In this document: piece by piece, positions 25,335-32,807 of the stretch | Numbering within the stretch: the stretch's first letter is position 1 | Layout: each line of letters starts with the position of its first letter | Assembly: GCA_002348095.1 (NCBI GenBank) | Contig: DDYT01000020.1 | Location: 337-38,371, forward strand | From: Erysipelotrichaceae bacterium UBA2227 | GTDB lineage: Bacteria > Bacillota_I > Bacilli_A > Erysipelotrichales > Erysipelotrichaceae | DNA: 38,035 nucleotides | Direction of reading: 5' to 3' | Made by a program: the position numbers and the translations under genes | The notes under the pieces: model-generated | Database searches by the model: none | Told to the model about the DNA's origin: nothing | What the model saw: the letters and a program-made list of their open reading frames with translations, nothing else

Positions 25335-27252
25335 AGCCACCCTCCTTTGCGATTTGTTCTTCCATGGTAAAAGCCACATGCTCCTCGATCCAGTCGCGGC
25401 GCAGGTTGGCTTTGTCACCCATCAGTATGCTGACTTTCTTATTTGCCATCAAAGCATCCTCGATGCTGATCTGAATGAGTGTCCGGGTCTTCGGGTTCAT
25501 GGTGGTCTCCCAAAGCTGATCGGCATTCATTTCGCCCAGTCCTTTATAGCGTTGAAGCTCACACCGCCCCAGACTTTCCCGTTTCAGACGAAGATCATCG
25601 TCATCATAGGCATAGACTGACTGCTTCCCTTTGGTCAGTTTGTATAACGGCGGCAATGCGATATACACTTTGCCGGCATCGATCAGCGGACGCATATAGC
25701 GATAGAAGAACGTCAGCAGCAATACCTGAATATGGGCACCGTCGGTGTCCGCATCGGTCATGATGATGATTTTCTCATAGTTACAGTCGCTTACTTCAAA
25801 ATCCAATCCAACTCCTGTACCCAAGGCATGGATGATGGTATTGAGCTCTTCATTTTTCTCGATGTCGCTTATACTTGCTTTTTCGGTATTGAGCACTTTA
25901 CCGCGCAACGGTAAAATCGCCTGAAACTTCGAATCGCGGCCTTGCTTGGCACTGCCTCCGGCAGAATCCCCTTCCACAAGAAACAGCTCATTTTTCTTGC
26001 TGTCTTTGCTTTGCGCCGCAGCCAGTTTTCCGGAAAGCAGACGCTCGCTTTTACCGTTCTTTTTGCCCTTGCGAGCTTCCTCACGGGCCTTTCGGGCGGC
26101 TTCACGCGCCAGATACGCCCGCTGGATCTTTCTGACCAGTTCCAGGGCGAATTCACGGTTTTCCTCAAAGTAGTACGAGAGCTTCTCGCTGAGCAGACTT
26201 TCGACCGCCGTTTTTGCTTCGACCGTGCCCAGTTTGCCTTTGGTCTGTCCTTCAAACTGTAACAAATGCTCAGGAATGCCGACCGAAATGATCGAGGTGC
26301 ATCCTTCGCGGATATCCGAACCTTCGAAATTCTTATCTTTCTCTTTCAGAAGGTTATTCTTGCGCGCAAACTCATTGACCGCTTTGGTAAGTGCCGTTTT
26401 AAAGCCGACCTCATGGGCACCGCCGTCTTTGGTACGGACCAGATTGACAAAGGAATAGGTTTCTTCCGAATACGAGTCGGTAAACTGAATGGCACAGGCC
26501 ACATCGATATCATTGACTCTGCCCTCGATGATGATCGGTTTGTTCATCGTCACCCGGTCTTCATTGATATACTGCATAAAGGCCAGCAGGCCTTTCTGAT
26601 ACACGAACGTTTCCGTTTTATGGGTACGTTCATCGGTAACGATAAAGGTGATTCCGTTAAGCAGAAAAGCACTTTCCCGGCAGCGCTCTAAAATCCAGTC
26701 TAAATGGAATTCGACGACCGGGAATATCTTTCTGTCCGGTTTGAATCGGACTGTACTGCCGGTCTTATTGGTTTTTCCGATTTCTTTTAACGGGAAGAGT
26801 TTGCTGCCGCCCTTTTCAAACCGTTTGGATACGATTTTCCCGTGATTGCTGACGGTGACTTCCAGCCACTCCGATAAGGCATTGACTACTGATGCACCGA
26901 CGCCGTGCAGTCCTCCGGCAGTTTTATATCCGCCTTGGGAAGTAAACTTTCCGCCGGCGTGAAGCACGCGGAAAATGACGTCAAGCGTGTTGACGCCGGA
27001 TTCATGAAGTCCCGTAGGCATGCCGCGGCCTTCATCTTCAATGCGGATAACATCATCTTTTTCAATGGCGACGACGATCTTTTTGCCATAGCCGTTGAGT
27101 GCTTCATCGATGGCATTATCCAATATTTCCCATACCAAATGATGAAGGCCCCGTGCGTCGGTCGAACCGATGTACATGCCCGGACGTTTCCGTACGGCTT
27201 CAAGGCCTTCTAAGATTTGGATGCTCGATTCATCATAATTGCTTTTACTCAT
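25309..27252 (-). CDS. parE: DNA topoisomerase IV subunit B
   Basis: ATPase subunit of topoisomerase IV, 647 aa. The GHKL ATP-binding region has EILDNAIDEA, DEGRGMPTG and GGLHGVGASVVNALS. The TOPRIM domain has the EGDSAGGSA motif, LPLRGKVLN and MTDADTDGAHI. I chose ATG 27252 (MSKSNYDESS), with GGGAG seven bases upstream, over the frame start at 27282, which overlaps the -10 region. It has a promoter divergent from plsY and is translationally overlapped with parC. Confidence 0.96.
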   Translation of the reverse strand: MSKSNYDESSIQILEGLEAVRKRPGMYIGSTDARGLHHLVWEILDNAIDEALNGYGKKIVVAIEKDDVIRIEDEGRGMPTGLHESGVNTLDVIFRVLHAGGKFTSQGGYKTAGGLHGVGASVVNALSEWLEVTVSNHGKIVSKRFEKGGSKLFPLKEIGKTNKTGSTVRFKPDRKIFPVVEFHLDWILERCRESAFLLNGITFIVTDERTHKTETFVYQKGLLAFMQYINEDRVTMNKPIIIEGRVNDIDVACAIQFTDSYSEETYSFVNLVRTKDGGAHEVGFKTALTKAVNEFARKNNLLKEKDKNFEGSDIREGCTSIISVGIPEHLLQFEGQTKGKLGTVEAKTAVESLLSEKLSYYFEENREFALELVRKIQRAYLAREAARKAREEARKGKKNGKSERLLSGKLAAAQSKDSKKNELFLVEGDSAGGSAKQGRDSKFQAILPLRGKVLNTEKASISDIEKNEELNTIIHALGTGVGLDFEVSDCNYEKIIIMTDADTDGAHIQVLLLTFFYRYMRPLIDAGKVYIALPPLYKLTKGKQSVYAYDDDDLRLKRESLGRCELQRYKGLGEMNADQLWETTMNPKTRTLIQISIEDALMANKKVSILMGDKANLRRDWIEEHVAFTMEEQIAKEGGYGGRSISD

Positions 27253-27273
27253 TTCTGACTCCCATCTTGTTAT

Positions 27274-27302
27274 ATTATACAAAAAGTTATCATGGTTTTA
27301 AA
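27274..27302 (-). promoter_or_regulatory. Promoter of parE-parC
   Basis: On the minus strand TTTAAA (27297-27302) and TATAAT (27274-27279) are spaced by 17 bases. It is back to back with the plsY promoter, whose -35 starts one base away. Confidence 0.6.
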
Positions 27303-27330
27303 TAGACATTGCCCCTGTTTATGGTAAAAT
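27303..27330 (+). promoter_or_regulatory. Promoter of plsY
   Basis: TAGACA (27303-27308, five of six consensus) and TAAAAT (27325-27330) are spaced by 16 bases, followed by a GTGAGGTG ribosome binding site before the ATG at 27348. Confidence 0.7.
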
Positions 27331-27347
27331 GGCAGTGAGGTGATAGT

Positions 27348-27953
27348 ATGGATATTTTGATCATGGTCATCCTGGGATACGTTTTTGGGTCGATCCCCTG
27401 GGCCTTGATTATAGGGAAAGTATTTTATAAGACGGATATCCGTCAGCATGGTTCCGGGAATTTAGGCGGAACCAACGCCGGCCGCGTTTTGGGGAAAAAG
27501 GCCGGTATCTCCGTGGCTTTGATGGACTCGCTGAAAGGTTTTATCGCAATCGGTATCGCGGTAACATTTTTCTCGAAAGAAGCCGGGATCGCCGCCGGAT
27601 TGGCGGCGGCCTTTGGTCACTGCTATCCGATATTTGCCAATTTCAAAGGCGGAAAAGCCGTTTCGACCGCTTTTGGCTATCTGCTGGGTGTTTCGGTATT
27701 TATAACCGGGAATCCGCAGTACTTGTTTCTGATTCCTTTGGTCACATTCTTCGGTATATTGAAACTGACGAAAATCGTTTCACTCTCATCGATGATCAGT
27801 GTCACCTTGGCCGCCATCCTGACATACTTCCTACAGCCGGATTTGTATGTGTTCCTGGCTATGGTCGTCATTGCCGGTTTGGTCATCTGGCGTCACCGCT
27901 CCAATGTGCAGCGTATCCTGAGCAATACTGAACGTAAGATCACTTGGATGTAA
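27348..27953 (+). CDS. plsY: Acyl-phosphate glycerol-3-phosphate acyltransferase
   Basis: Membrane enzyme making lysophosphatidic acid, the first step of phospholipid synthesis, 201 aa with about five membrane segments. Conserved cytoplasmic motifs are present: GSIPWALIIGK, the glycerol-phosphate site GSGNLGGTNAGR (residues 36-47), and FKGGKAVSTAFG. Divergent placement next to parE/parC is common in Firmicutes. Its last 14 bases overlap the 3' end of the facing oxidoreductase gene. Confidence 0.96.
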   Translation: MDILIMVILGYVFGSIPWALIIGKVFYKTDIRQHGSGNLGGTNAGRVLGKKAGISVALMDSLKGFIAIGIAVTFFSKEAGIAAGLAAAFGHCYPIFANFKGGKAVSTAFGYLLGVSVFITGNPQYLFLIPLVTFFGILKLTKIVSLSSMISVTLAAILTYFLQPDLYVFLAMVVIAGLVIWRHRSNVQRILSNTERKITWM

Positions 27954-28881
27954 TCAGTCGGATCATAAGTTCATTGATTGCTTTTGTCAAAATGGGACTT
28001 TCACAAAGTCCTTTTTTTATGCACTCACATGCGTGTTCGATGTAATGGGTAAACTCTGAGGGCTGATCCACGGTGAATGTTTCAATGTTTCCGTCATATC
28101 GGACCAGTGTGACCGTATCGCTCTTCCAGAAGTTTGGCAGAAGGATCCATCCTTCTGTGCCGTAGATCCGTGCTTCTTTCAGTCCTTCGACACAGATGGC
28201 ACTGCTTAAGGAAGCAATGACTCCGGAAGTGAATTTCAATTGCATATGGGCATATCCGTCACAACCGGTACCCATCGGATATCGGACGACGGATACGGAT
28301 TCAATCTGACTGCCAAACAAAGCCAGTGCATAAGAAATCGGATAGACTCCCACATCAAACAGCGATCCTCCTCCATGATCGGCATCATACGCCCAGTGAT
28401 CCATCGGTCCGGCAAAATCATAACAGTATCCGGCTTCGATGGCATATACTTGTCCCAGATGACCCTGATCGATCCATTCTTTTACTTTAAAGGTCGTAGG
28501 TAAGAATGATGTTTTCTGTGCTTCCATTAATAACAATCCCTTTGAGAAAGCCAAGTCAAAACACTCGTTTAAATCATCCACATCGTATAGCATCGGTTTT
28601 TCACAGATGACGTGTTTTCCGTGTTGAAGCGATTTCAATATCCACTCTTTATGCAATGCCGCCGGCAATGCGATATATACTGCGTCTACGACATCGCACT
28701 CGACCAGACCCTGATAATCCGTATGTACACCGATGTCATACTGCTTTGCGTAGTCCGAAGTTTTTTGAAAATCACGTCCGCCCACTGCACTGATGACGGC
28801 CTGCTGACTGTAAGAGACTCCTTTAACAAATCGGTGACTGATTTTACCGGGACCCAAGATCCCAAAGCGGATTTTACTCAT
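27940..28881 (-). CDS. Gfo/Idh/MocA family oxidoreductase
   Basis: NAD(P)-dependent dehydrogenase of unknown substrate, 313 aa from ATG 28881 (GGAGG six bases upstream; an ATG two codons earlier is inside the ribosome binding site). The Rossmann motif is FGILGPGKIS (residues 5-14). The family's EKPM appears near 93-96 and carries the conserved Lys-Pro. A substrate-site segment HGGGSLFDVGVYP follows, with its DxGxYP motif. It overlaps the preceding glycosyltransferase gene by eight bases, so the two are probably co-translated, although no functional link is evident. Confidence 0.88.
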   Translation of the reverse strand: MSKIRFGILGPGKISHRFVKGVSYSQQAVISAVGGRDFQKTSDYAKQYDIGVHTDYQGLVECDVVDAVYIALPAALHKEWILKSLQHGKHVICEKPMLYDVDDLNECFDLAFSKGLLLMEAQKTSFLPTTFKVKEWIDQGHLGQVYAIEAGYCYDFAGPMDHWAYDADHGGGSLFDVGVYPISYALALFGSQIESVSVVRYPMGTGCDGYAHMQLKFTSGVIASLSSAICVEGLKEARIYGTEGWILLPNFWKSDTVTLVRYDGNIETFTVDQPSEFTHYIEHACECIKKGLCESPILTKAINELMIRLITSK

Positions 28882-29578
28882 ATACATCCTCCAGATAGAT
28901 TTCTTCGGCTTGCTGCTTCGTGATCACGCCCGTCTCGACCATATCATTCAATACTTTTTTCTGACGCACTTTCGCCCTGTCAAAATGATTGCTTAGCTGA
29001 AAGCGTGAAGGTGACTGCGGTAAACCGGCCAGCAGGCTCGCCTGTCCTAAAGTCAGCTGATCAGGCTGACGTCTGAAGTACCCCCATGAAGCCCGTTTGA
29101 TTCCTGTAAAGCCGTCTCCGTAATAGTTCATATTCACATATAACTCCAAGGTTTCATCTTTACTGATCGTTTTTTCGATATCATACAGAAGAAAGACTTC
29201 CGCGACTTTACGTAGGATATTGAACCGGTAATCGAAGTAGAGATTTTTTGCAACCTGCTGGCCGATCGTACTGCCGCCTTCAAGAAATTCAAAATTTCTC
29301 AGGTTTGTCCACGCTGCCCGTCCGATGGCACGTACGTCCAGCCCGGTCCGCTCATAAAATCGGCGGTCCTCAACAGCCACGACCGCACGCAGAAAAAAAG
29401 GATCGATTTGCTCAAGAGACACATAGTGTTCTGAAGACTGAACGTTTGCGATCGCTTCATTCAGCGGCGTTTCTGCGATGACGGTTCGATACTGAATGTA
29501 TCCGGCCAGAATTAAAAGCAGCCCGGATATCAATACCGCCACCAGCAACCTTGTCAGCCATTTTCTGATAAATTTCAT
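28874..29578 (-). CDS. Monofunctional peptidoglycan glycosyltransferase (GT51)
   Basis: Polymerises lipid II glycan strands; 234 aa. One N-terminal membrane helix (about residues 8-28) and a single GT51 domain: catalytic Glu in VAVEDRRFY (E70), GGSTIGQQVAKNLYF (101-115), the second Glu region in TLELYVNMNYYGDGFTGI, then LAGLPQSPSRF. No transpeptidase domain is present, so it is MtgA/SgtA-like. It starts at ATG 29578 with a TATAAT -10 box at 29594-29599. It complements the bifunctional enzyme encoded at 11734. Confidence 0.93.
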   Translation of the reverse strand: MKFIRKWLTRLLVAVLISGLLLILAGYIQYRTVIAETPLNEAIANVQSSEHYVSLEQIDPFFLRAVVAVEDRRFYERTGLDVRAIGRAAWTNLRNFEFLEGGSTIGQQVAKNLYFDYRFNILRKVAEVFLLYDIEKTISKDETLELYVNMNYYGDGFTGIKRASWGYFRRQPDQLTLGQASLLAGLPQSPSRFQLSNHFDRAKVRQKKVLNDMVETGVITKQQAEEIYLEDVYE

Positions 29579-29610
29579 TTTATCACCAGACTCATTATAC
29601 CAAATGAGCT

Positions 29611-29632
29611 AAAGAAAACACAGTTCCCTGTG
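29611..29632 (-). terminator. Intrinsic terminator after the YneF-like gene
   Basis: On the minus strand the stem CACAG/CTGTG with loop GGAA is followed by TTTTCTTT, right after the stop codon at 29634. Confidence 0.8.
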
Positions 29633-29633
29633 C

Positions 29634-29852
29634 TTACTTGTATTGTTCCATTGATTTCATGATTTGGCGGATTTGTGCTTCCGAGGGTTTGCGCCCCATC
29701 TGCATAAACATCGCGCGAATCATTTTTTCGTTAATCGGCGGATTTTCTTTCAGTTGTTTCAAAAATGTTTTGCGTGTGAAATAGTATCCCAATCCACCGC
29801 CGACCAGCAGTCCGACCACCAGACTTAACAGACTCATCCAAAAATCATTCAT
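29634..29852 (-). CDS. yneF: YneF family (UPF0154) small membrane protein
   Basis: A 72-aa protein with one glycine-rich N-terminal membrane helix (about residues 5-25, GLLVGGGLGYYF) followed by a cytoplasmic tail with NPPINEKMIRAMFMQMGRKPSE, written here in part, which is the family hallmark. The function is not established. It has its own promoter (29880-29908) and terminator, so it is a single-gene unit. Confidence 0.92.
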   Translation of the reverse strand: MNDFWMSLLSLVVGLLVGGGLGYYFTRKTFLKQLKENPPINEKMIRAMFMQMGRKPSEAQIRQIMKSMEQYK

Positions 29853-29879
29853 AACACGTTCACCTTCCCTTACCTTGTC

Positions 29880-29908
29880 ATTTTACAGTTTTTGTCAGCC
29901 ATTTACAA
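29880..29908 (-). promoter_or_regulatory. Promoter of yneF
   Basis: On the minus strand TTGTAA (29903-29908) and TAAAAT (29880-29885) are spaced by 17 bases. The -35 is a few bases from the stop of the upstream gene. Confidence 0.6.
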
Positions 29909-29915
29909 GTGAAAG

Positions 29916-30653
29916 TTATAAGGGCAGATTGAGAATGAACCAACCGCCCAGAAACAGACTCAAAAGATTGGCCAGCAGTACGGTAAAAAATAATCTGACT
30001 TTCTTTTTCTCCCTGACCGTCAACAGGAAAACGACCTCTTCGACAATGATGATCACAGCTTCATAAACGATCAGACCGAATATCATATACACATTTTCGG
30101 GACGCCCGGAATTGATCATAACATTCAAAAACCCCTGAGTGATCAGATTGACGATCAAAAACAAGATCCAGGTCCTTCTTTGGCGATATCCCATCAGAAA
30201 AAATATCAGTCCTTCAAGGATCAGGGTCGATAACAAACGCAATGAAATCAGGGATGCGTTGCGCTCAAAAGTCGTTCCTTCAATCAGCGTCAGCGTCTGC
30301 ATATCCAACGTAAACAACTCATTATAACCGCTGCCTCGGATATCATGACGAATGGAATACTGCCGGTTATCCAAGGTAATGATAAATGTTGCATCCGATC
30401 CGTCAATGGGTTTACTGTGATCAAAATTTGCGATCGAGTGGTAATAAAAACGGATGTACGTCTCAAGTTTGTTGTTTCGCACAACCCCGGGTATGACATA
30501 ACCGTCTACAATCAGTACCCCATCGATGTGATCATAGGTTCCGGGCACGACGATCCACACCATCGGCGGTTCCGCCGCATTGGCAGATACGTCAGCCACC
30601 GACATCCAAACTGAAAAAAACAAGAATAAGATGATAAATACTATTTTTTTCAT
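29916..30653 (-). CDS. Exported/membrane protein of unknown function
   Basis: I do not recognise this 245-aa protein. From ATG 30653 (GTGAGG upstream) it has a signal peptide of about 26 residues ending in ADVSANA before AEPP, a likely AxA cleavage site. An extracytoplasmic beta-rich domain follows (about residues 27-128), then four hydrophobic helices in the C-terminal half (roughly 130-155, 160-180, 190-212 and 220-244), separated by short basic loops. A soluble sensor-like domain joined to a membrane bundle is the general shape, but no catalytic motif is visible. The longer frame to 30680 would start upstream of the ribosome binding site and is rejected. Confidence 0.75.
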   Translation of the reverse strand: MKKIVFIILFLFFSVWMSVADVSANAAEPPMVWIVVPGTYDHIDGVLIVDGYVIPGVVRNNKLETYIRFYYHSIANFDHSKPIDGSDATFIITLDNRQYSIRHDIRGSGYNELFTLDMQTLTLIEGTTFERNASLISLRLLSTLILEGLIFFLMGYRQRRTWILFLIVNLITQGFLNVMINSGRPENVYMIFGLIVYEAVIIIVEEVVFLLTVREKKKVRLFFTVLLANLLSLFLGGWFILNLPL

Positions 30654-30681
30654 AGATGTATCCTCACCCTCATTGTACACG

Positions 30682-30706
30682 AAAAAAGGAAGAAATTCTT
30701 CCCTTT
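30682..30706 (-). terminator. Intrinsic terminator after typA
   Basis: On the minus strand AAGGGAAG, a short AATTT loop and CTTCC are followed by TTTTTTCG, directly behind the typA stop codon. Confidence 0.8.
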
Positions 30707-32525
30707 ATCCTTCATTTTCAACGCTTCTTGAGGCAAGTTTGCGCTCATAAGGCGTCAGGTATTTCTTGCGCAGCCGGATGGCATCCGGCGTCACTTCGAC
30801 CAGCTCGTCATCCGCAATAAACTCCAAAGCTTTCTCCAGTGTCAGCTGAATCGGCGGAGTCAGCCGCATCGCTTCATCATGCCCGGTGGAGCGGATCGCC
30901 GTCAGCTTCTTGTTTTTGGTCGGATTGACCTCCATATCCAAGTCGCGGGAAGCAATCCCCAAAATCATTCCCTGATAGACCGGGGTCTGCGGTCCGATGA
31001 AGAACTGTCCGCGCTCCTGAAGGTTAAACAGCGCATAGGTCATGGCTACTCCGGTTTCCGTAGAAATCATGACACCGTTGGTGCGGGTCTGAATTTCACC
31101 GACCATCTCGCCATATCCGTCAAATTTGCGGACCATGACCCCTTCCCCGCGGGTGTCATTGATAAACTCGCCGCGATAGCCGATCAGTGCCCGCATCGCT
31201 GCACGCCAGTACATGACAGTGATGCCCATATGCTCATCCATTTTGACCATGTTTGCTTTTCGGATGCTCATTTTATTGATGACCGTTCCGACATACTCGT
31301 TGGGAACGGTGATAACGACCTGTTCCATCGGCTCCATCTTGACACCGTTGACATTTTTTGTGATGACTTCAGCTTTGGATACGGCCAGTTCATACCCTTC
31401 CCGACGCATATTCTCGATCAGGATGGTGATATGAAGTTCGCCTCTTCCGGAAACTTTAAACTTATCGGCACTGTCAGTATCTTCGACTTTCAGTCCGACA
31501 TTGACTTCTAATTCTTTTTCAAGCCGTTCGCGAATGTTTCTCGAGGTAACGTACTTTCCGCTTTTTCCGGCAAAAGGCGAAGTGTTGACTAAAAAGTTTA
31601 TCGACAGCGTCGGCGGTTCGATCGGAATGTTGGGCAGCGGTTTGGGATCGGCAATGTCACAGACGGTTTCCCCGATCGATATATCCGCAATCCCGCCAAT
31701 CAAAACGATATCGCCGGCAACCACTTCTCTGACTGAGACGCGCTTGGTTCCCTGATAAATAAACAGCTGACTGATGACCTGACGGCGCAAAAATCCGTGC
31801 ACATCGGCGATCAGCACCGGCATGCCTACCCGAAGGATTCCCTGAAACAGCCGTCCGATTCCGATGCGTCCGATATATTCATCGTACGCCAGTGAGCTGA
31901 CTTGCATTTGCACGGGCTCTTGGGTTTTATCCGGATAGCATCCGGCATGGTCGATGATCGTCTCGATCAGCGGCAGGATCGAATCGGATTCGTCTTCGAT
32001 ATTTCTTTTAACGATGCCTTCACGGGCTACGCCATACAAAATCGGAAAGTCCATCTGTTCCTCGCTGGCTTCCAGCTGCAAAAACAGATCATACACCATA
32101 TCGACCACTTCGATGGCCCGCTGGTCTTTTTTGTCGATTTTGTTGATCAGAAGGATCGGTTTCAATCCGCGTTGCAGCGATTTCTGAAGTACGAAACGGG
32201 TTTGCGGCATCGGTCCTTCGGAAGAATCGACCAGCAAAATCACGGTGTCGACCGTCGCGATGATCCGTTCGACTTCACTGGAAAAATCGGCATGCCCCGG
32301 AGTATCCACGATGTTGATTTTAATGTCCTGATATTGAATCGAGCAGTTTTTGGAGTAGATCGTAATCCCGCGTTCGCGTTCTAGGTCGTTGGAGTCCATG
32401 ACCTGTTCGATGTTGAGTTGGTTTTTTGCCAAGGCCCCGCCCAAAGACAGAAAGGCATCGACCAAGGTGCTCTTGCCGGCATCGACATGGGCGATAACCG
32501 CAATATTGATAATCTTTTGATTCAT
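30705..32525 (-). CDS. typA: Ribosome-associated GTPase TypA/BipA
   Basis: Translational GTPase of the EF-G type that assists ribosome assembly and growth under stress such as cold. It is 606 aa, normal for the family. G1 is AHVDAGKST (residues 12-20), the switch I region ERERGITI, G3 DTPGHADF and G4 NKIDK. EF-G-like domains and the BipA-specific C-terminal domain (ending near LTPYERKLASRS) follow. The start is ATG 32525 with AAGGA upstream. Only about 30 bases separate it from the terminator of the probable 6S RNA gene, leaving no clear room for its own promoter. Confidence 0.97.
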   Translation of the reverse strand: MNQKIINIAVIAHVDAGKSTLVDAFLSLGGALAKNQLNIEQVMDSNDLERERGITIYSKNCSIQYQDIKINIVDTPGHADFSSEVERIIATVDTVILLVDSSEGPMPQTRFVLQKSLQRGLKPILLINKIDKKDQRAIEVVDMVYDLFLQLEASEEQMDFPILYGVAREGIVKRNIEDESDSILPLIETIIDHAGCYPDKTQEPVQMQVSSLAYDEYIGRIGIGRLFQGILRVGMPVLIADVHGFLRRQVISQLFIYQGTKRVSVREVVAGDIVLIGGIADISIGETVCDIADPKPLPNIPIEPPTLSINFLVNTSPFAGKSGKYVTSRNIRERLEKELEVNVGLKVEDTDSADKFKVSGRGELHITILIENMRREGYELAVSKAEVITKNVNGVKMEPMEQVVITVPNEYVGTVINKMSIRKANMVKMDEHMGITVMYWRAAMRALIGYRGEFINDTRGEGVMVRKFDGYGEMVGEIQTRTNGVMISTETGVAMTYALFNLQERGQFFIGPQTPVYQGMILGIASRDLDMEVNPTKNKKLTAIRSTGHDEAMRLTPPIQLTLEKALEFIADDELVEVTPDAIRLRKKYLTPYERKLASRSVENEG

Positions 32526-32554
32526 AAAATCCTTCTTTCATTCAACCGCCAAAA

Positions 32555-32580
32555 AAAATACCTGTTGACCAGGTATTTTA
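32555..32580 (-). terminator. Intrinsic terminator after the probable 6S RNA
   Basis: On the minus strand AAATACCTG, loop GTCAA, CAGGTATTT and a run of T (eight in total), immediately behind the closing stem of the RNA. Confidence 0.9.
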
Positions 32581-32738
32581 AGTTGGCCCAGTAGGCGATA
32601 TATATTCCCTGTTTGTGCAGGTGGGTACCCTGTGCTTACGTTTAGGATTCCTGATGAAATCAGGCATTCACACCGGCAGGCAACATCCGGGCTCCCTTAT
32701 ATCGAAATGTTGGAAATAAATTGATCCTTCTGGGCAAC
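32581..32738 (-). ncRNA. ssrS: Probable 6S RNA
   Basis: An untranslated gene of about 158 bases with its own TATAAT -10 (32742-32747) and a strong terminator. The 5' and 3' ends pair as AGTTG-CCCAG (32739-32730) with CTGGG-C-CAACT (32591-32581), giving the long closing stem expected of 6S RNA, and an apical hairpin CCTGATTTCATCAGG lies near the middle (about 32651-32665). It lies directly downstream of aspS, the same place as the 6S-1 RNA gene in B. subtilis. 6S RNA traps sigma-A RNA polymerase by mimicking an open promoter. The assignment rests on position and outline structure; another structured RNA is possible. Confidence 0.65.
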
Positions 32739-32741
32739 TTC

Positions 32742-32747
32742 ATTATA
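32742..32747 (-). promoter_or_regulatory. -10 box of the probable 6S RNA gene
   Basis: A perfect TATAAT on the minus strand places the transcription start within a few bases of the closing stem of the RNA. No convincing -35 is seen. Confidence 0.55.
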
Positions 32748-32807
32748 ACATAATCATTTTAAAAAGAAACATCTTGACTTTTATGTGAAATTCCGTAAAA
32801 TATACGT

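Noticed and set aside
22860..25418. Extended start of parC at 25418.
   Set aside because: The extra 28 residues are a shadow of parE; ATG 25334 follows AAGGAGG and matches the family start.
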